Positions 8,422 to 19,197 of a stretch of 64,000 nt of DNA are shown piece after piece. A program made the position numbers and the translations under genes. Each line of letters begins with the position of its first letter. Within the stretch, counting starts at the first letter, position 1. Source of the DNA: Cysteiniphilum halobium (GTDB lineage: Bacteria > Pseudomonadota > Gammaproteobacteria > Francisellales > Francisellaceae); assembly GCF_003574425.1 (NCBI RefSeq), contig NZ_QLIU01000030.1:1-64000 (forward strand), given 5' to 3'. The notes beneath the pieces were generated by a model. It saw only the letters and a list, made by a program, of their open reading frames with translations, was not told the DNA's origin and ran no database searches.

Positions 8422-8991
8422 ATGGCAAGTTTTAGTACTAATGAATTTAAAAATGGTCTGAAATTATTAATCGATGGCAATCCAATGGTTATCGTTGAAA
8501 ACGAGTTTGTTAAACCGGGTAAAGGTCAAGCATTTAATCGGGTTAAGTTACGCAATTTAAAAAATGGTCGCGTCATTGAAAAGACATTTAAATCTGGCGA
8601 ATCCGTTGACGCTGCGGATGTCTTAGAGGTCTCAGCAAGCTACTCATACTTCGATGGTGAGTTTTATGTCTTTATGCATGACGAAACCTTTGAGCAATAT
8701 AACGTTACTGAAACAGCGTTAGCTGATAGTAAAAAATGGATCAAAGAGCAAGACCAATGCGCGATCACTTTGTTTAACGGTGAACCGATTAGCGTTACCC
8801 CACCAAACTTTGTACAACTCAAAATTGTTGAAACAGATCCAGGCTTAAAGGGTGACACAGCAGGTACTGGTGGAAAACCGGCAACACTTGAAACAGGTGC
8901 TGTAGTCAAAGTGCCTTTATTTGTCCAAGTTGATGAAGTCATCAAAGTAGATACACGTACTGCTGAATACGTTTCACGCGCTAAGGACTAA
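8422..8991 (+). CDS. efp: Translation elongation factor P
   Basis: EF-P, 189 residues, with the KOW-like N-terminal domain and two OB domains. The modified lysine is K34 in [11 protein letters not shown], the form that EpmA/EpmB beta-lysylate. Conserved C-terminal landmarks are [15 protein letters not shown] and [14 protein letters not shown] relieves ribosome stalling at polyproline stretches. Strong AGAGGAAAAAG precedes the ATG. It is divergent from epmB and followed four bases later by orn. Confidence 0.98.
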   Translation: MASFSTNEFKNGLKLLIDGNPMVIVENEFVKPGKGQAFNRVKLRNLKNGRVIEKTFKSGESVDAADVLEVSASYSYFDGEFYVFMHDETFEQYNVTETALADSKKWIKEQDQCAITLFNGEPISVTPPNFVQLKIVETDPGLKGDTAGTGGKPATLETGAVVKVPLFVQVDEVIKVDTRTAEYVSRAKD

Positions 8992-8995
8992 GGTT

Positions 8996-9556
8996 GTGAG
9001 CGACGTGGCACAAACAAAAAGCAATCTTATCTGGCTTGATCTTGAAATGACTGGCCTTGAGATTGATATATGTCATATTATTGAAATCGCTGCCATTATT
9101 ACCGATCCAGATTTGAATATTTTGGCTGAGTCACCTGCGATTGCCATTTATCAAAATGAAGAGGTATTAAAAAGCATGAATTCATGGTGTGTTAAAACAC
9201 ATGGTGAATCTGGCTTAACGGAACGTGTCAGACAAAGCAAAATTGGTTTAAATGAAGCAGAGCATTTGATTCTTGACTTTATTAAGCCACATGTCAAAAA
9301 AGGCCAGTCTCCTTTGTGTGGTAATTCTGTATGGCAAGATCGTAAATTTTTAGCCAAATATATGCCAACTTTGGAAGATTATTTTCATTATCGCTTGTTT
9401 GATGTCAGTTCATTTAAAATTGCCGCTTCATTCTGGCGCCCAGAGATTTTGCAGCAATTCAACAAACAAAGTACACATTTAGCTTTAGATGATATTAAAG
9501 CGTCAATCGATGAGATGAAGTTTTATCAGGCTAACTTATTAAATCTAGATAAGTAG
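8996..9556 (+). CDS. orn: Oligoribonuclease
   Basis: The 186-residue DEDDh 3'-5' exoribonuclease degrades nano-RNA and pGpG to mononucleotides. The catalytic acidic pair is in LIWLDLEMTGL (D15, E17), the third Asp is in GNSVWQDRKF, and His-Asp is in STHLALDDIKAS. The start is GTG 8996, four bases after the efp stop, with AAGG before it; the N terminus then matches the usual length before the first motif. It is probably cotranscribed with efp. Confidence 0.95.
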   Translation: MSDVAQTKSNLIWLDLEMTGLEIDICHIIEIAAIITDPDLNILAESPAIAIYQNEEVLKSMNSWCVKTHGESGLTERVRQSKIGLNEAEHLILDFIKPHVKKGQSPLCGNSVWQDRKFLAKYMPTLEDYFHYRLFDVSSFKIAASFWRPEILQQFNKQSTHLALDDIKASIDEMKFYQANLLNLDK

Positions 9557-9595
9557 CGCAATGCTTGACTAAGTAGTGTTGAAGCCACCTACCAA

Positions 9596-10225
9596 CTAGC
9601 GATTGCTTACTACATACTGTTTTGTTAACACAATTTTTTCTTTAAGATATAAATTCAGCTCAAAAACATCATTGAGTTTAATTTCACCAACGCCTTCAGG
9701 TGTCCCTGTCATCACAATATCATGATCTGCTAATGTGAAATAGCGTTGAATATAATGCACCAGATCTTGTGGTTTATACAACATATTTTGATATATACCA
9801 TGCTGTTTCACAATGCCATTGATTATTAATTTAAATGAAAAATCTGCTAAATCACTCACCTTCTCTAACGGTATAAACTCACTAAAAACTGCTGCACCAT
9901 CAAATCCTTTGGCTTTTTCCCATGGCAGTCCTTCTTGCTTAAGCTTACTTTGTAGATTGCGATCCGTTAAGTCAAACCCTAAGCCAATGCCTACAATTTT
10001 TTGTGATTCCATTAATAAGCATAACTCTGTTTCATAGTGCAGTGTACGCGCGGAATCAATTGCCAAAGCCTCACTAATCGCTGAATTGGGCTTGATAAAA
10101 AGCACAGGGTCTTTAGGCACTTCATTATTAAGCTCTTTAATATGATTTAAATAATTACGTCCAACACACACTATTTTTAAAGGGGAAACTCTTTTACGAT
10201 TAAAAGTAACAGTTTGCATATACAT
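9596..10225 (-). CDS. Fumarylacetoacetate hydrolase (FAH) family protein
   Basis: The 209-residue single-domain FAH-fold protein resembles the YcgM/FAHD1 group. Visible motifs are KIVCVGRNYLNHIKE, the metal-binding HYETELCLLM (Glu-x-Glu), the central KGFDGAAVFS and TGTPEGVGEI. Relatives include acylpyruvases and oxaloacetate decarboxylases; the exact substrate is not readable. ATG 10225 is used; an in-frame ATG six bases later is an alternative. It converges with orn and has no cotranscribed neighbour. Confidence 0.87.
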   Translation of the reverse strand: MYMQTVTFNRKRVSPLKIVCVGRNYLNHIKELNNEVPKDPVLFIKPNSAISEALAIDSARTLHYETELCLLMESQKIVGIGLGFDLTDRNLQSKLKQEGLPWEKAKGFDGAAVFSEFIPLEKVSDLADFSFKLIINGIVKQHGIYQNMLYKPQDLVHYIQRYFTLADHDIVMTGTPEGVGEIKLNDVFELNLYLKEKIVLTKQYVVSNR

Positions 10226-10267
10226 TTCATGACTCTAATCAAAGTAGAGTAAGGCTAACAGTTTCTA

Positions 10268-10322
10268 TACCCATCGTAAATCATTTTGCGGTGCTTGGTT
10301 ACAAAGTAGTTTATGATGGGTA
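10268..10322. repeat. Imperfect hairpin carrying the shared AATCATTTTGCGGT core
   Basis: Arms 10268-10288 and 10302-10322 pair at 17 of 21 positions (outer arms TACCCATC / GATGGGTA). The left arm plus loop contains AAATCATTTTGCGGTG, whose 14-base core recurs at 48383-48396 and 61536-61549. It lies between the divergent FAH and DUF445 genes, so it is not a terminator for either. It is probably a member of a small dispersed palindromic element family. Confidence 0.6.
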
Positions 10323-10430
10323 AAATCCTCTGTAATGCGTAACATAAGCAAAAATCCTTAAATTAATCGATTGAATATTTGATTGATTTAAGATTTTTTC
10401 TTATGATAGCCAGCCGTTCTTAACCCATTA

Positions 10431-12829
<2,399 letters not shown>

Positions 12830-13612
12830 GTGGCTTTTATGGCTTATTATATCTATGACAATATTGAAATGATTCGCGTATTTGGCACGGATTGCGTGAA
12901 GTTTCTGCAAGGGCAACTAACCAATGATGTGACGTTGCTTAATGCAGATAACCCGATACAGCTAAACGCGCTATGCAACCAAAAGGGACGCATTATTGCC
13001 CTATTCTTTATGCATTTTATTGTGGAAAATGAATTTCTATTAGCCTTACCTAGCAATCTTGCTGATCAAACATTACAAGCCCTTAGAAAATACGCTGTAT
13101 TTTCTAAGATTACCTTTGAGACTTCTGATCAATACCAACTGGTTTATAGCCAAAATCAAAATGAAGAAGGTTTTTTTCTGCAACACACTATTATTGATGT
13201 TTCTCAACAGCTAGCAGCGAACTCATTAAGTTTTGATGAAGTGCAAAAAGAGAATATTTGTCAACAATTACCAATGATTGATATTCATAATAGTGAGGTT
13301 TTTTTGCCGGCAGAGCTTAATCTTGATCGCCTATATGTGGTTAGCTATCAAAAAGGCTGCTTTATGGGACAGGAAATTATTGCACGCATGAAATATCGCG
13401 GTAATTTAAAAAAATCTCTGTTAAGCATTAAAACAGATAAGGCATTACCCACTGCCGAGAAACTGCAAAGCCTTGAAGGCAAAAATATTGCTAATATTGT
13501 CAATCAGGTTGATATTAATGATCACAGCTATGTGCTTGCTGTATTTAATCAAGTCATTGACAATACACCAATTATTCTACAAGACGATATCCATGCCAAA
13601 ATTATTGCTTAA
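12830..13612 (+). CDS. ygfZ: tRNA-modifying/Fe-S maintenance protein YgfZ
   Basis: The folate-dependent YgfZ/GcvT-like protein has the family signature KGCFMGQEIIARMKYRG (K-G-C-x-x-G-Q-E). The N-terminal landmarks FGTDCVKFLQGQLTNDV and LCNQKGRIIALF fit. YgfZ supports MiaB-type and other Fe-S enzymes. It is 260 residues from GTG 12830; ATG 12839 (MAYYIYD) is an equally likely start, with no strong ribosome-binding site for either. rep begins six bases after its stop, so the two form an operon. Confidence 0.9.
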   Translation: MAFMAYYIYDNIEMIRVFGTDCVKFLQGQLTNDVTLLNADNPIQLNALCNQKGRIIALFFMHFIVENEFLLALPSNLADQTLQALRKYAVFSKITFETSDQYQLVYSQNQNEEGFFLQHTIIDVSQQLAANSLSFDEVQKENICQQLPMIDIHNSEVFLPAELNLDRLYVVSYQKGCFMGQEIIARMKYRGNLKKSLLSIKTDKALPTAEKLQSLEGKNIANIVNQVDINDHSYVLAVFNQVIDNTPIILQDDIHAKIIA

Positions 13613-13618
13613 AATAAT

Positions 13619-15676
13619 ATGCATCAATTAAATCCACAGCAACAACAGGCGGTTGAGTATATTAATGGTCCATTACTAGTACTAGCAGGAGCTGGCAGTG
13701 GTAAAACCAGTGTGATTACTGAGAAAATCGCCTATTTAATTCAAAAGTGTCATTACAAGGCAAACAGTATCTTAGCGGTTACTTTTACCAATAAAGCAGC
13801 CAAAGAGATGAAATCACGTGTGCAATCACGCCTTGAAGGTGAGAATACCAGAGGCTTGCGTATTTCCACCTTTCATAATCTTGGATTAACTTTATTGCGC
13901 AAGCACCATGCCCTGCTCGGTTATAAGGCCAATTTCACCCTTTTTGATGAGCAAGATGCGATTACTCTTATTCATGAGATTGCCTATAGCGCTTTCCAAT
14001 CAACCAAACAGGCAGCTGCTGAATTTAAACAACAAATTTCATTGTGGAAAAATGCACTATTAACACCGACTGAAGTTGCACTTGCAGGTAATGACCATTT
14101 AAAACAAGCACATGAAGTGTATATTCAATATCAAAAGTATCTTAAAGCTTATAATGCGGTAGATTTTGATGATTTAATCTTTATTCCCGTACAATTATTG
14201 AAAAAACATCCTGAGGTTAAAGAGTATTGGCAAAAGCGATTTCATTATATGTTAATTGATGAATACCAAGATACCAACGAAAGCCAATATAAACTCATGC
14301 AGCTATTGGTGTCACAGCGTCAACAATTTACTGTGGTGGGTGATGATGACCAGTCAATTTATGCCTGGCGTGGTGCTCGCCCTGAAAATTTATCCCTTTT
14401 GCAACAAGATTATCCGAAACTCAAAGTTATCAAACTTGAGCAAAACTATCGCTCAAGTGGGCGTATTCTGCATGCTGCTAATACCTTAATTGATAATAAT
14501 CCCCATTTATTTACCAAAAAACTTTGGTCAGCTCATCACTATGGTGAACCGATTCGTGTGCTGGTGACTAAAAGTGAAGAAGATGAGGCCCAACGTATCG
14601 CTAGTGAAGTTATGACGCACAAAGTCAAAAATAATACGTATTTTAAAGACTATGCCGTGCTTATTCGTGGCAATCACCAATCTTTTTTGATTGAGCGTTA
14701 TTTTCAGCTATATAAAATCCCCTATGCCATTAGTGGTGGTGGTTCATTTTTTGCTAAAACAGAGATTAAAGATGCTTTGGCATATTTTAAGTTACTTGTG
14801 AATGATCAAGATGACTGTGCATTTTTGCGTGTTATTAATACACCCAGACGTGAGATAGGCCCATCCACACTTGAGAAACTCGGTGAATATGCGACATCAC
14901 GGCATATTTCATTGTTTAGTGCTATAGATGAAATAGGATTAACACAGATGTTGAAGCCTCTTGCTATTGAAAAGCTTAAAACCTTTAAACAATTCATTTA
15001 TGACTATCAGCAGAAGATTAAAGATATGCATCATTTGGCAACGCATTTGATCAACATGATGGAAAGTATTAATTACCATACTTGGCTGGTTGACAATACG
15101 AACTCATTGGCGCAAGCAGAAAAACGCTACAAAAACGTGCAAGATTTAATTGCTTGGATATGTGAGAAAAGCGAAGATATAAGTGATGCTGAAAATATAG
15201 CAGATGTGGAAGAAGTAAAAAATACAGCAAGCCAGTCCACAGAGATAAATTTTGCTGAGACAATTAATCGCATGCTGCTATTAGATATCATTGATCGCGA
15301 GCAAGAACAAAAAGAAGATGAAAAAGTCCAAATACTCACCGTCCATGCCTCAAAAGGTTTAGAGTATCCACATGTATATATTATGGGTGTTGAGGAAGGT
15401 TTGTTACCGCATCAGCAAAGTATTGAAGATAACTTTGTTGAAGAAGAGCGTCGTTTAGCTTATGTCGCAATTACCAGAGCAAAACACACACTCACCCTAA
15501 CCTTAACCAAAGCACGTAAAAAATTTGGTGAAATAATCCCATCAAAACCTAGTCGCTTTATCGATGAGTTACCACAAGATGATCTTAGCTGGAGTGGCAA
15601 ATCAGAAACCACACAAGCTGAAAGAAAGACACTTGCTAAGAGCAATTTAAGCTTATTAAAGAATCGCTTTACATAG
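13619..15676 (+). CDS. rep: ATP-dependent DNA helicase Rep
   Basis: The 685-residue SF1A helicase has Walker A AGAGSGKT (K29), motif Ia TFTNKAAKEMK, motif II LIDEYQDTN, motif III VVGDDDQSIYAWRGA, motif IV EQNYRSSGRI, motif V TVHASKGLEYPHV and motif VI RRLAYVAITRAK. Length and the N terminus LNPQQQQAVEYINGPLLVLAGAG match Rep rather than UvrD or PcrA. It moves 3' to 5' on ssDNA and clears proteins ahead of the fork. Its last eight bases overlap the convergent ABC ATPase gene. Confidence 0.92.
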   Translation: MHQLNPQQQQAVEYINGPLLVLAGAGSGKTSVITEKIAYLIQKCHYKANSILAVTFTNKAAKEMKSRVQSRLEGENTRGLRISTFHNLGLTLLRKHHALLGYKANFTLFDEQDAITLIHEIAYSAFQSTKQAAAEFKQQISLWKNALLTPTEVALAGNDHLKQAHEVYIQYQKYLKAYNAVDFDDLIFIPVQLLKKHPEVKEYWQKRFHYMLIDEYQDTNESQYKLMQLLVSQRQQFTVVGDDDQSIYAWRGARPENLSLLQQDYPKLKVIKLEQNYRSSGRILHAANTLIDNNPHLFTKKLWSAHHYGEPIRVLVTKSEEDEAQRIASEVMTHKVKNNTYFKDYAVLIRGNHQSFLIERYFQLYKIPYAISGGGSFFAKTEIKDALAYFKLLVNDQDDCAFLRVINTPRREIGPSTLEKLGEYATSRHISLFSAIDEIGLTQMLKPLAIEKLKTFKQFIYDYQQKIKDMHHLATHLINMMESINYHTWLVDNTNSLAQAEKRYKNVQDLIAWICEKSEDISDAENIADVEEVKNTASQSTEINFAETINRMLLLDIIDREQEQKEDEKVQILTVHASKGLEYPHVYIMGVEEGLLPHQQSIEDNFVEEERRLAYVAITRAKHTLTLTLTKARKKFGEIIPSKPSRFIDELPQDDLSWSGKSETTQAERKTLAKSNLSLLKNRFT

Positions 15677-16436
15677 TTGTCGTAAACAAAAAGGCATCTT
15701 CATCAGCCAAATATTTGGTGTTAATTTTAAATGATTTTGTAAACTCATTATCAAGTATTACTTTTTTTGGCGTATCCATTTTTATTAATTTACCATTATC
15801 GATCAACAGCATTTGATCACAAAATTGCGCTGCTAAATTCAAATCATGCATCACCATAATAACACCTAAGTTATGGCGTTTTAATAATTCATCTAAAACA
15901 TCAAAAACTTTAGCTTGTTGATAAAGATCTAATCCAGTAGCATGCTCATCTAATAGCAACCATTTTTCTTCATGACTATCACTGGCAATAATTTGCAATA
16001 TAACGCGTGCCAGATGAATGCGTTGTTTTTGACCGCCTGAAAGCATATGAAAAGGTATTTCACATTGTTTAGATATACTTAATAATTCACAAATCTCGCT
16101 GATTAGTTTTACTTTACGATTGGTATTTAACTGATGCGCATAAAACCCCATTTTAATAATATCATTAGCGGTATAGTTGAATAAAACTTGTGTGTTTTGC
16201 GCAAGATAAGCAAATCTTTGAGCGCGCCTTTTGGGGGTAAATTGCGCTACATCTTCGCCATTAAGTAAAACCTTCCCTTTGATCCTTTTATGTGAAACTC
16301 TGGCAGATATCACATCAAGTAGTGAAGTTTTTCCTGCTCCATTTATACCAATAATCGCATATTTTTCACCTGATTTAAATAACGCATTAACATCAAAAAT
16401 CCTTGCCGCAACATTAATGTTTCTTAATTCAAGCAT
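15669..16436 (-). CDS. ABC transporter ATP-binding protein (iron/haem uptake type)
   Basis: From ATG 16436 (MLELRNINV) the protein is 255 residues. It has Walker A GINGAGKTS, Q-loop AYLAQNTQ, signature LSGGQKQR, Walker B WLLLDEHATGLD and switch His VMVMHDLNLA. The closest family pattern is the siderophore/haem/B12 importer ATPases (FecE/HmuV/BtuD). No permease or binding protein gene is adjacent, so its partners must be elsewhere. It is divergent from an ArsR-type regulator across a gap full of near-palindromes, suggesting metal- or redox-responsive control. The substrate is unproven. Confidence 0.85.
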   Translation of the reverse strand: MLELRNINVAARIFDVNALFKSGEKYAIIGINGAGKTSLLDVISARVSHKRIKGKVLLNGEDVAQFTPKRRAQRFAYLAQNTQVLFNYTANDIIKMGFYAHQLNTNRKVKLISEICELLSISKQCEIPFHMLSGGQKQRIHLARVILQIIASDSHEEKWLLLDEHATGLDLYQQAKVFDVLDELLKRHNLGVIMVMHDLNLAAQFCDQMLLIDNGKLIKMDTPKKVILDNEFTKSFKINTKYLADEDAFLFTTTM

Positions 16437-16501
16437 ATATATTTCATCTAACTGAACCTTGATTGATAACAACTATAAAGAAAAGCCAATGATATGGCAA
16501 T

Positions 16502-16620
16502 TCACTAATATTCGGATAGGCAAATACCTATTGCTCTAAATATTTGTATATCCAAATATTTAAATATTCGGATATGCGGATATTTAAATATACGTAAAAT
16601 TAGATATTTGTAAATTCAAT
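16502..16620. promoter_or_regulatory. Palindrome-rich operator region, ABC ATPase/arsR
   Basis: The gap between the divergent ABC ATPase and arsR genes holds a 26-bp near-perfect palindrome at 16549-16574 (12 of 13 base pairs; arms begin TATCC and end GGATA around a central AATATTTAAATATT). A second 18-bp near-palindrome sits at 16577-16594 (8 of 9 pairs), and related ATATTCGGATA and AATATTTG words occur on both sides. AT-rich inverted repeats of this kind are typical operators for ArsR/SmtB dimers, and an ArsR gene is adjacent. Binding is inferred. Confidence 0.6.
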
Positions 16621-16696
16621 TAAATATATATCATTTGACTCCCCTGCCCTCATCGGTAAAAATAGATACACATTAAGATGATGAGGGTATATTTAC

Positions 16697-17038
16697 ATGT
16701 CGATATTAAAAAACTTAGGATCAACATATCAAACAGAATTATGTTTAAAGGCGTTTAAAGCATTGTCTAATCCAGATAGATTTAATATTGCACTATGGCT
16801 TTTAGAGCCTAAAAAGAATTTTTTCTCCGAGAAAATTGACATCGAAAAAGATGGTGTCACCATCAATATGATTATGCAAAAATTAGACCTCTCTCAATCT
16901 GTTACGTCACAACATATTCAACAACTTGAAGAAGCCGGTATTATTACATGTGAACGCAAAGCGCAATTTAGAATGTGCAAATTAAATAAGACCTATACGC
17001 GTCAGATGTTTGAATCAATTGCTGATATGTTTCAATAA
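16697..17038 (+). CDS. ArsR/SmtB family transcription regulator
   Basis: The 113-residue winged-helix protein contains AFKALSNPDRFNIALWLLE, the typical ArsR N-terminal helix pair, and the recognition helix region KLDLSQSVTSQHIQQLEEAGII. It has one Cys in the N-terminal helix (ELCLK) and two near the C terminus (TCERKAQFRMCK); whether these form a metal or thiol sensor is open. No canonical ELCV-C-D motif of the alpha-3 metal site is present. It is followed by a 230-base gap before gor. The palindromes upstream probably mediate autorepression. Confidence 0.87.
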   Translation: MSILKNLGSTYQTELCLKAFKALSNPDRFNIALWLLEPKKNFFSEKIDIEKDGVTINMIMQKLDLSQSVTSQHIQQLEEAGIITCERKAQFRMCKLNKTYTRQMFESIADMFQ

Positions 17039-17270
17039 CCCCCCTTCTGCCCTTTAACACTCGATAGTAAAATGCTTTTGCATGAGTATATCAAGCATGC
17101 CACCTTCATCACTTTGTTTATTAAAACTAAATAAATATATATCTTATTAAGGCTGTGCACTCCTTACTATTGCGGCATTAGGATATGTTAAATGCAAGGT
17201 AAGAAACGCTACAAAATGATTCTCTGCAAGTATATACTAATACTACTTTTTTAAAGATATTGATAGATTT

Positions 17271-18635
17271 ATGCAACATTTTGATTTGATTTGTATTGGT
17301 GGAGGTAGTGGCGGTATTGCAGCAGGAGTTCAGGCAGCACGCTTTGGTAAAAAAGTCGCTATTATTGAAGCAAAAGATTTAGGTGGTACCTGCGTTAACC
17401 GAGGCTGTGTCCCTAAAAAAGCCATGTGGTATGCAGCTAATTTAGCCTCACGTTTAAAGCATGATTATCAAGGCTATGGCTTTGATCTAGACGTCAAAGG
17501 CTTTAATTGGCAGACACTCAAAAATAAACGTGAAACCTATATTTCTAATATTCACCAGTTTTATAACAAGCTATTTGGTACCCAAAAAATCACACCTTTT
17601 AAAGGATGGGGGAGCTTCAAAGATAAGAATACTATCATCATTGATAATGAAAATAGCCAAACTGAAATTAGTGCCGATCACATTTATATCTGTCCAGGCG
17701 CCTATCCTTTGACTCCACCCATTCCAGGTGCTGAATATGGTATCACTTCAGATGATTTTTTTGAGCTTGATACACAACCACAAAAAGCTGTTGTCGTTGG
17801 TGGTGGTTATATTGGTGTTGAAATTGCAGGGGTTTTTCATGAACTAGGCACAAAAACACATCTTCTTATTCGTCGGGATAAACCACTTAAAGAGTTTGAT
17901 GAGATGTTAAGTGATGAATTACTTAGCAGCATGCAGATGCTACAGATGGATGTAAAAACGCATACTAACATTATTAAAGTGATTAAAAAAACCAGTGGCT
18001 TGCTTGATATCCATTTAAATAATAGTGATGTGCTTTATGATGTTGATTGTCTTGTTTGGGCAACCGGGCGCGCACCATTAACTGATAACTTGGGATTAGA
18101 AAATGCAGGTGTTAAACTCAATGACAATGGCACCATTATCGTTGATGAATATCAAACAACCACGGTTCCGCATATTTTTGCATTGGGTGACGCCACAGGT
18201 GCTGCACAGTTAACTCCTGTTGCCATTGCCGCAGGCAGACGTTTATCTAGACGCTTATTCAATGGTGAAAATAAACTCAAACTGGATACACATTTGATTC
18301 CTACGGTTGTTTTTTCACATCCAGCGATTGGTACGGTTGGTTTATCTGAAAAAGAAGCAAATAAAAAGTATGGCAAAGACAATATCAAAATATATCAAAG
18401 TAAATTTACTCCTCTTTTTGCCGCGATCTCAGGCTTTAGACTGCCTACAGTAATGAAGCTTATTGTTGCCGGCGTTGATGAAAAAGTGGTCGGTTGTCAC
18501 TTAATTGGTTTAGATGCTGATGAAATATTACAAGGCTTCGCAGTTGCTATTCAAATGGGTGCAACAAAACAAGATCTTGATAATACTATTGCCATTCACC
18601 CAACCAGTGCCGAAGAATTGGTTACAATGCGTTAA
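17271..18635 (+). CDS. gor: Glutathione-disulfide reductase
   Basis: The 454-residue FAD disulfide oxidoreductase has the FAD site [17 protein letters not shown], the redox pair C41/C46 in [13 protein letters not shown], a second Rossmann motif [18 protein letters not shown] followed by RRDK (Arg residues that favour NADPH), and the C-terminal HPTSAEELV with the catalytic His-Glu. It reduces GSSG with NADPH in the cytosol. The start ATG has no strong Shine-Dalgarno. The mature family length is about 450, so it is complete. Confidence 0.94.
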   Translation: MQHFDLICIGGGSGGIAAGVQAARFGKKVAIIEAKDLGGTCVNRGCVPKKAMWYAANLASRLKHDYQGYGFDLDVKGFNWQTLKNKRETYISNIHQFYNKLFGTQKITPFKGWGSFKDKNTIIIDNENSQTEISADHIYICPGAYPLTPPIPGAEYGITSDDFFELDTQPQKAVVVGGGYIGVEIAGVFHELGTKTHLLIRRDKPLKEFDEMLSDELLSSMQMLQMDVKTHTNIIKVIKKTSGLLDIHLNNSDVLYDVDCLVWATGRAPLTDNLGLENAGVKLNDNGTIIVDEYQTTTVPHIFALGDATGAAQLTPVAIAAGRRLSRRLFNGENKLKLDTHLIPTVVFSHPAIGTVGLSEKEANKKYGKDNIKIYQSKFTPLFAAISGFRLPTVMKLIVAGVDEKVVGCHLIGLDADEILQGFAVAIQMGATKQDLDNTIAIHPTSAEELVTMR

Positions 18636-18643
18636 TGTTTACT

Positions 18644-18681
18644 AGGTAATGATGTAAAATAAATTGCATCACCTATTACCT
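18644..18681. terminator. Imperfect hairpin after gor
   Basis: AGGTAATGATG (18644-18654) pairs with CATC and ATTACCT (18667-18681) with a four-base bulge, nine bases after the gor stop. There is no clean U-tract, so termination is only a suggestion. The right arm overlaps the start of the dispersed palindromic repeat that begins at 18664. Confidence 0.35.
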
Positions 18682-18745
18682 CTCCCCTTGTGGGAGTCGT
18701 GCAGCTTAAGCTGCGCGAATGCGGGGATAATTGAAGCTCAACTTA
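18664..18745 (+). repeat. Dispersed palindromic repeat, copy 1
   Basis: This GC-rich ~82-bp element in AT-rich surroundings is built around the perfect palindrome GCAGCTTAAGCTGC, flanked by CTCCCCTTGTGGGA on one side and a G-rich GCGGGGATAATTGAAGCTC on the other. A copy in opposite orientation lies at 59069-59157 and matches along almost the whole length with a few substitutions and small indels. It resembles a REP/BIME-type or small non-autonomous element. This copy sits between gor and hslR. Confidence 0.8.
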
Positions 18746-18788
18746 ATTCTTTTATGGATTACTAAGCTAATTTCTACAAGGATAAGAT

Positions 18789-19181
18789 ATGACAGATGAT
18801 GTTCGTTTAGATAAGTGGTTATGGGCAGCACGTTTTTTCAAGACACGCCAATTAGCTAAAGAAGCAATTGAAGGTGGCAAGGTGCATTATAATGGTGCAC
18901 GCTCTAAAGTCAGCAAAAAAGTTGAACTTGGCGCGACACTGACCATTCGCCAAGGTTACGCTAAAAAAGTCGTTACAGTTATGGCTTTATCAGATGTACG
19001 AAGTACAGCAAGTATTGCACAAACGCTTTATAATGAAACAGCTGACAGCATTGAACAACGTGAGCATGAGACAATGCTTAGAAAACTAAATAAAGCCACC
19101 CTACCCAATCCAGTTAAACCAAATAAAAAAGAACGCCGTCAGATTATGTCTTTTAAGCACCAACAAGACAGTGGTGATTAA
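18789..19181 (+). CDS. hslR: Ribosome-associated heat shock protein Hsp15
   Basis: The 130-residue S4-domain protein begins MTDDVRLDKWLWAARFFKTRQLAKEAIEGGKV, which is the Hsp15 signature, and has a basic C-terminal tail ending KPNKKERRQIMSFKHQQDSGD. Hsp15 binds 50S subunits carrying stranded peptidyl-tRNA and helps recycle them. AAGGATAAGAT precedes the ATG. No heat-shock promoter could be identified with confidence; the palindromic repeat lies just upstream. Confidence 0.93.
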   Translation: MTDDVRLDKWLWAARFFKTRQLAKEAIEGGKVHYNGARSKVSKKVELGATLTIRQGYAKKVVTVMALSDVRSTASIAQTLYNETADSIEQREHETMLRKLNKATLPNPVKPNKKERRQIMSFKHQQDSGD

Positions 19182-19197
19182 GTTGACTCTGAAAATA

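Noticed and set aside
8373-8480. Extended N terminus of epmB with a hydrophobic stretch
   Set aside because: It overlaps the efp promoter and efp 5' end, has no family similarity, and the internal ATG gives the normal EpmB length.
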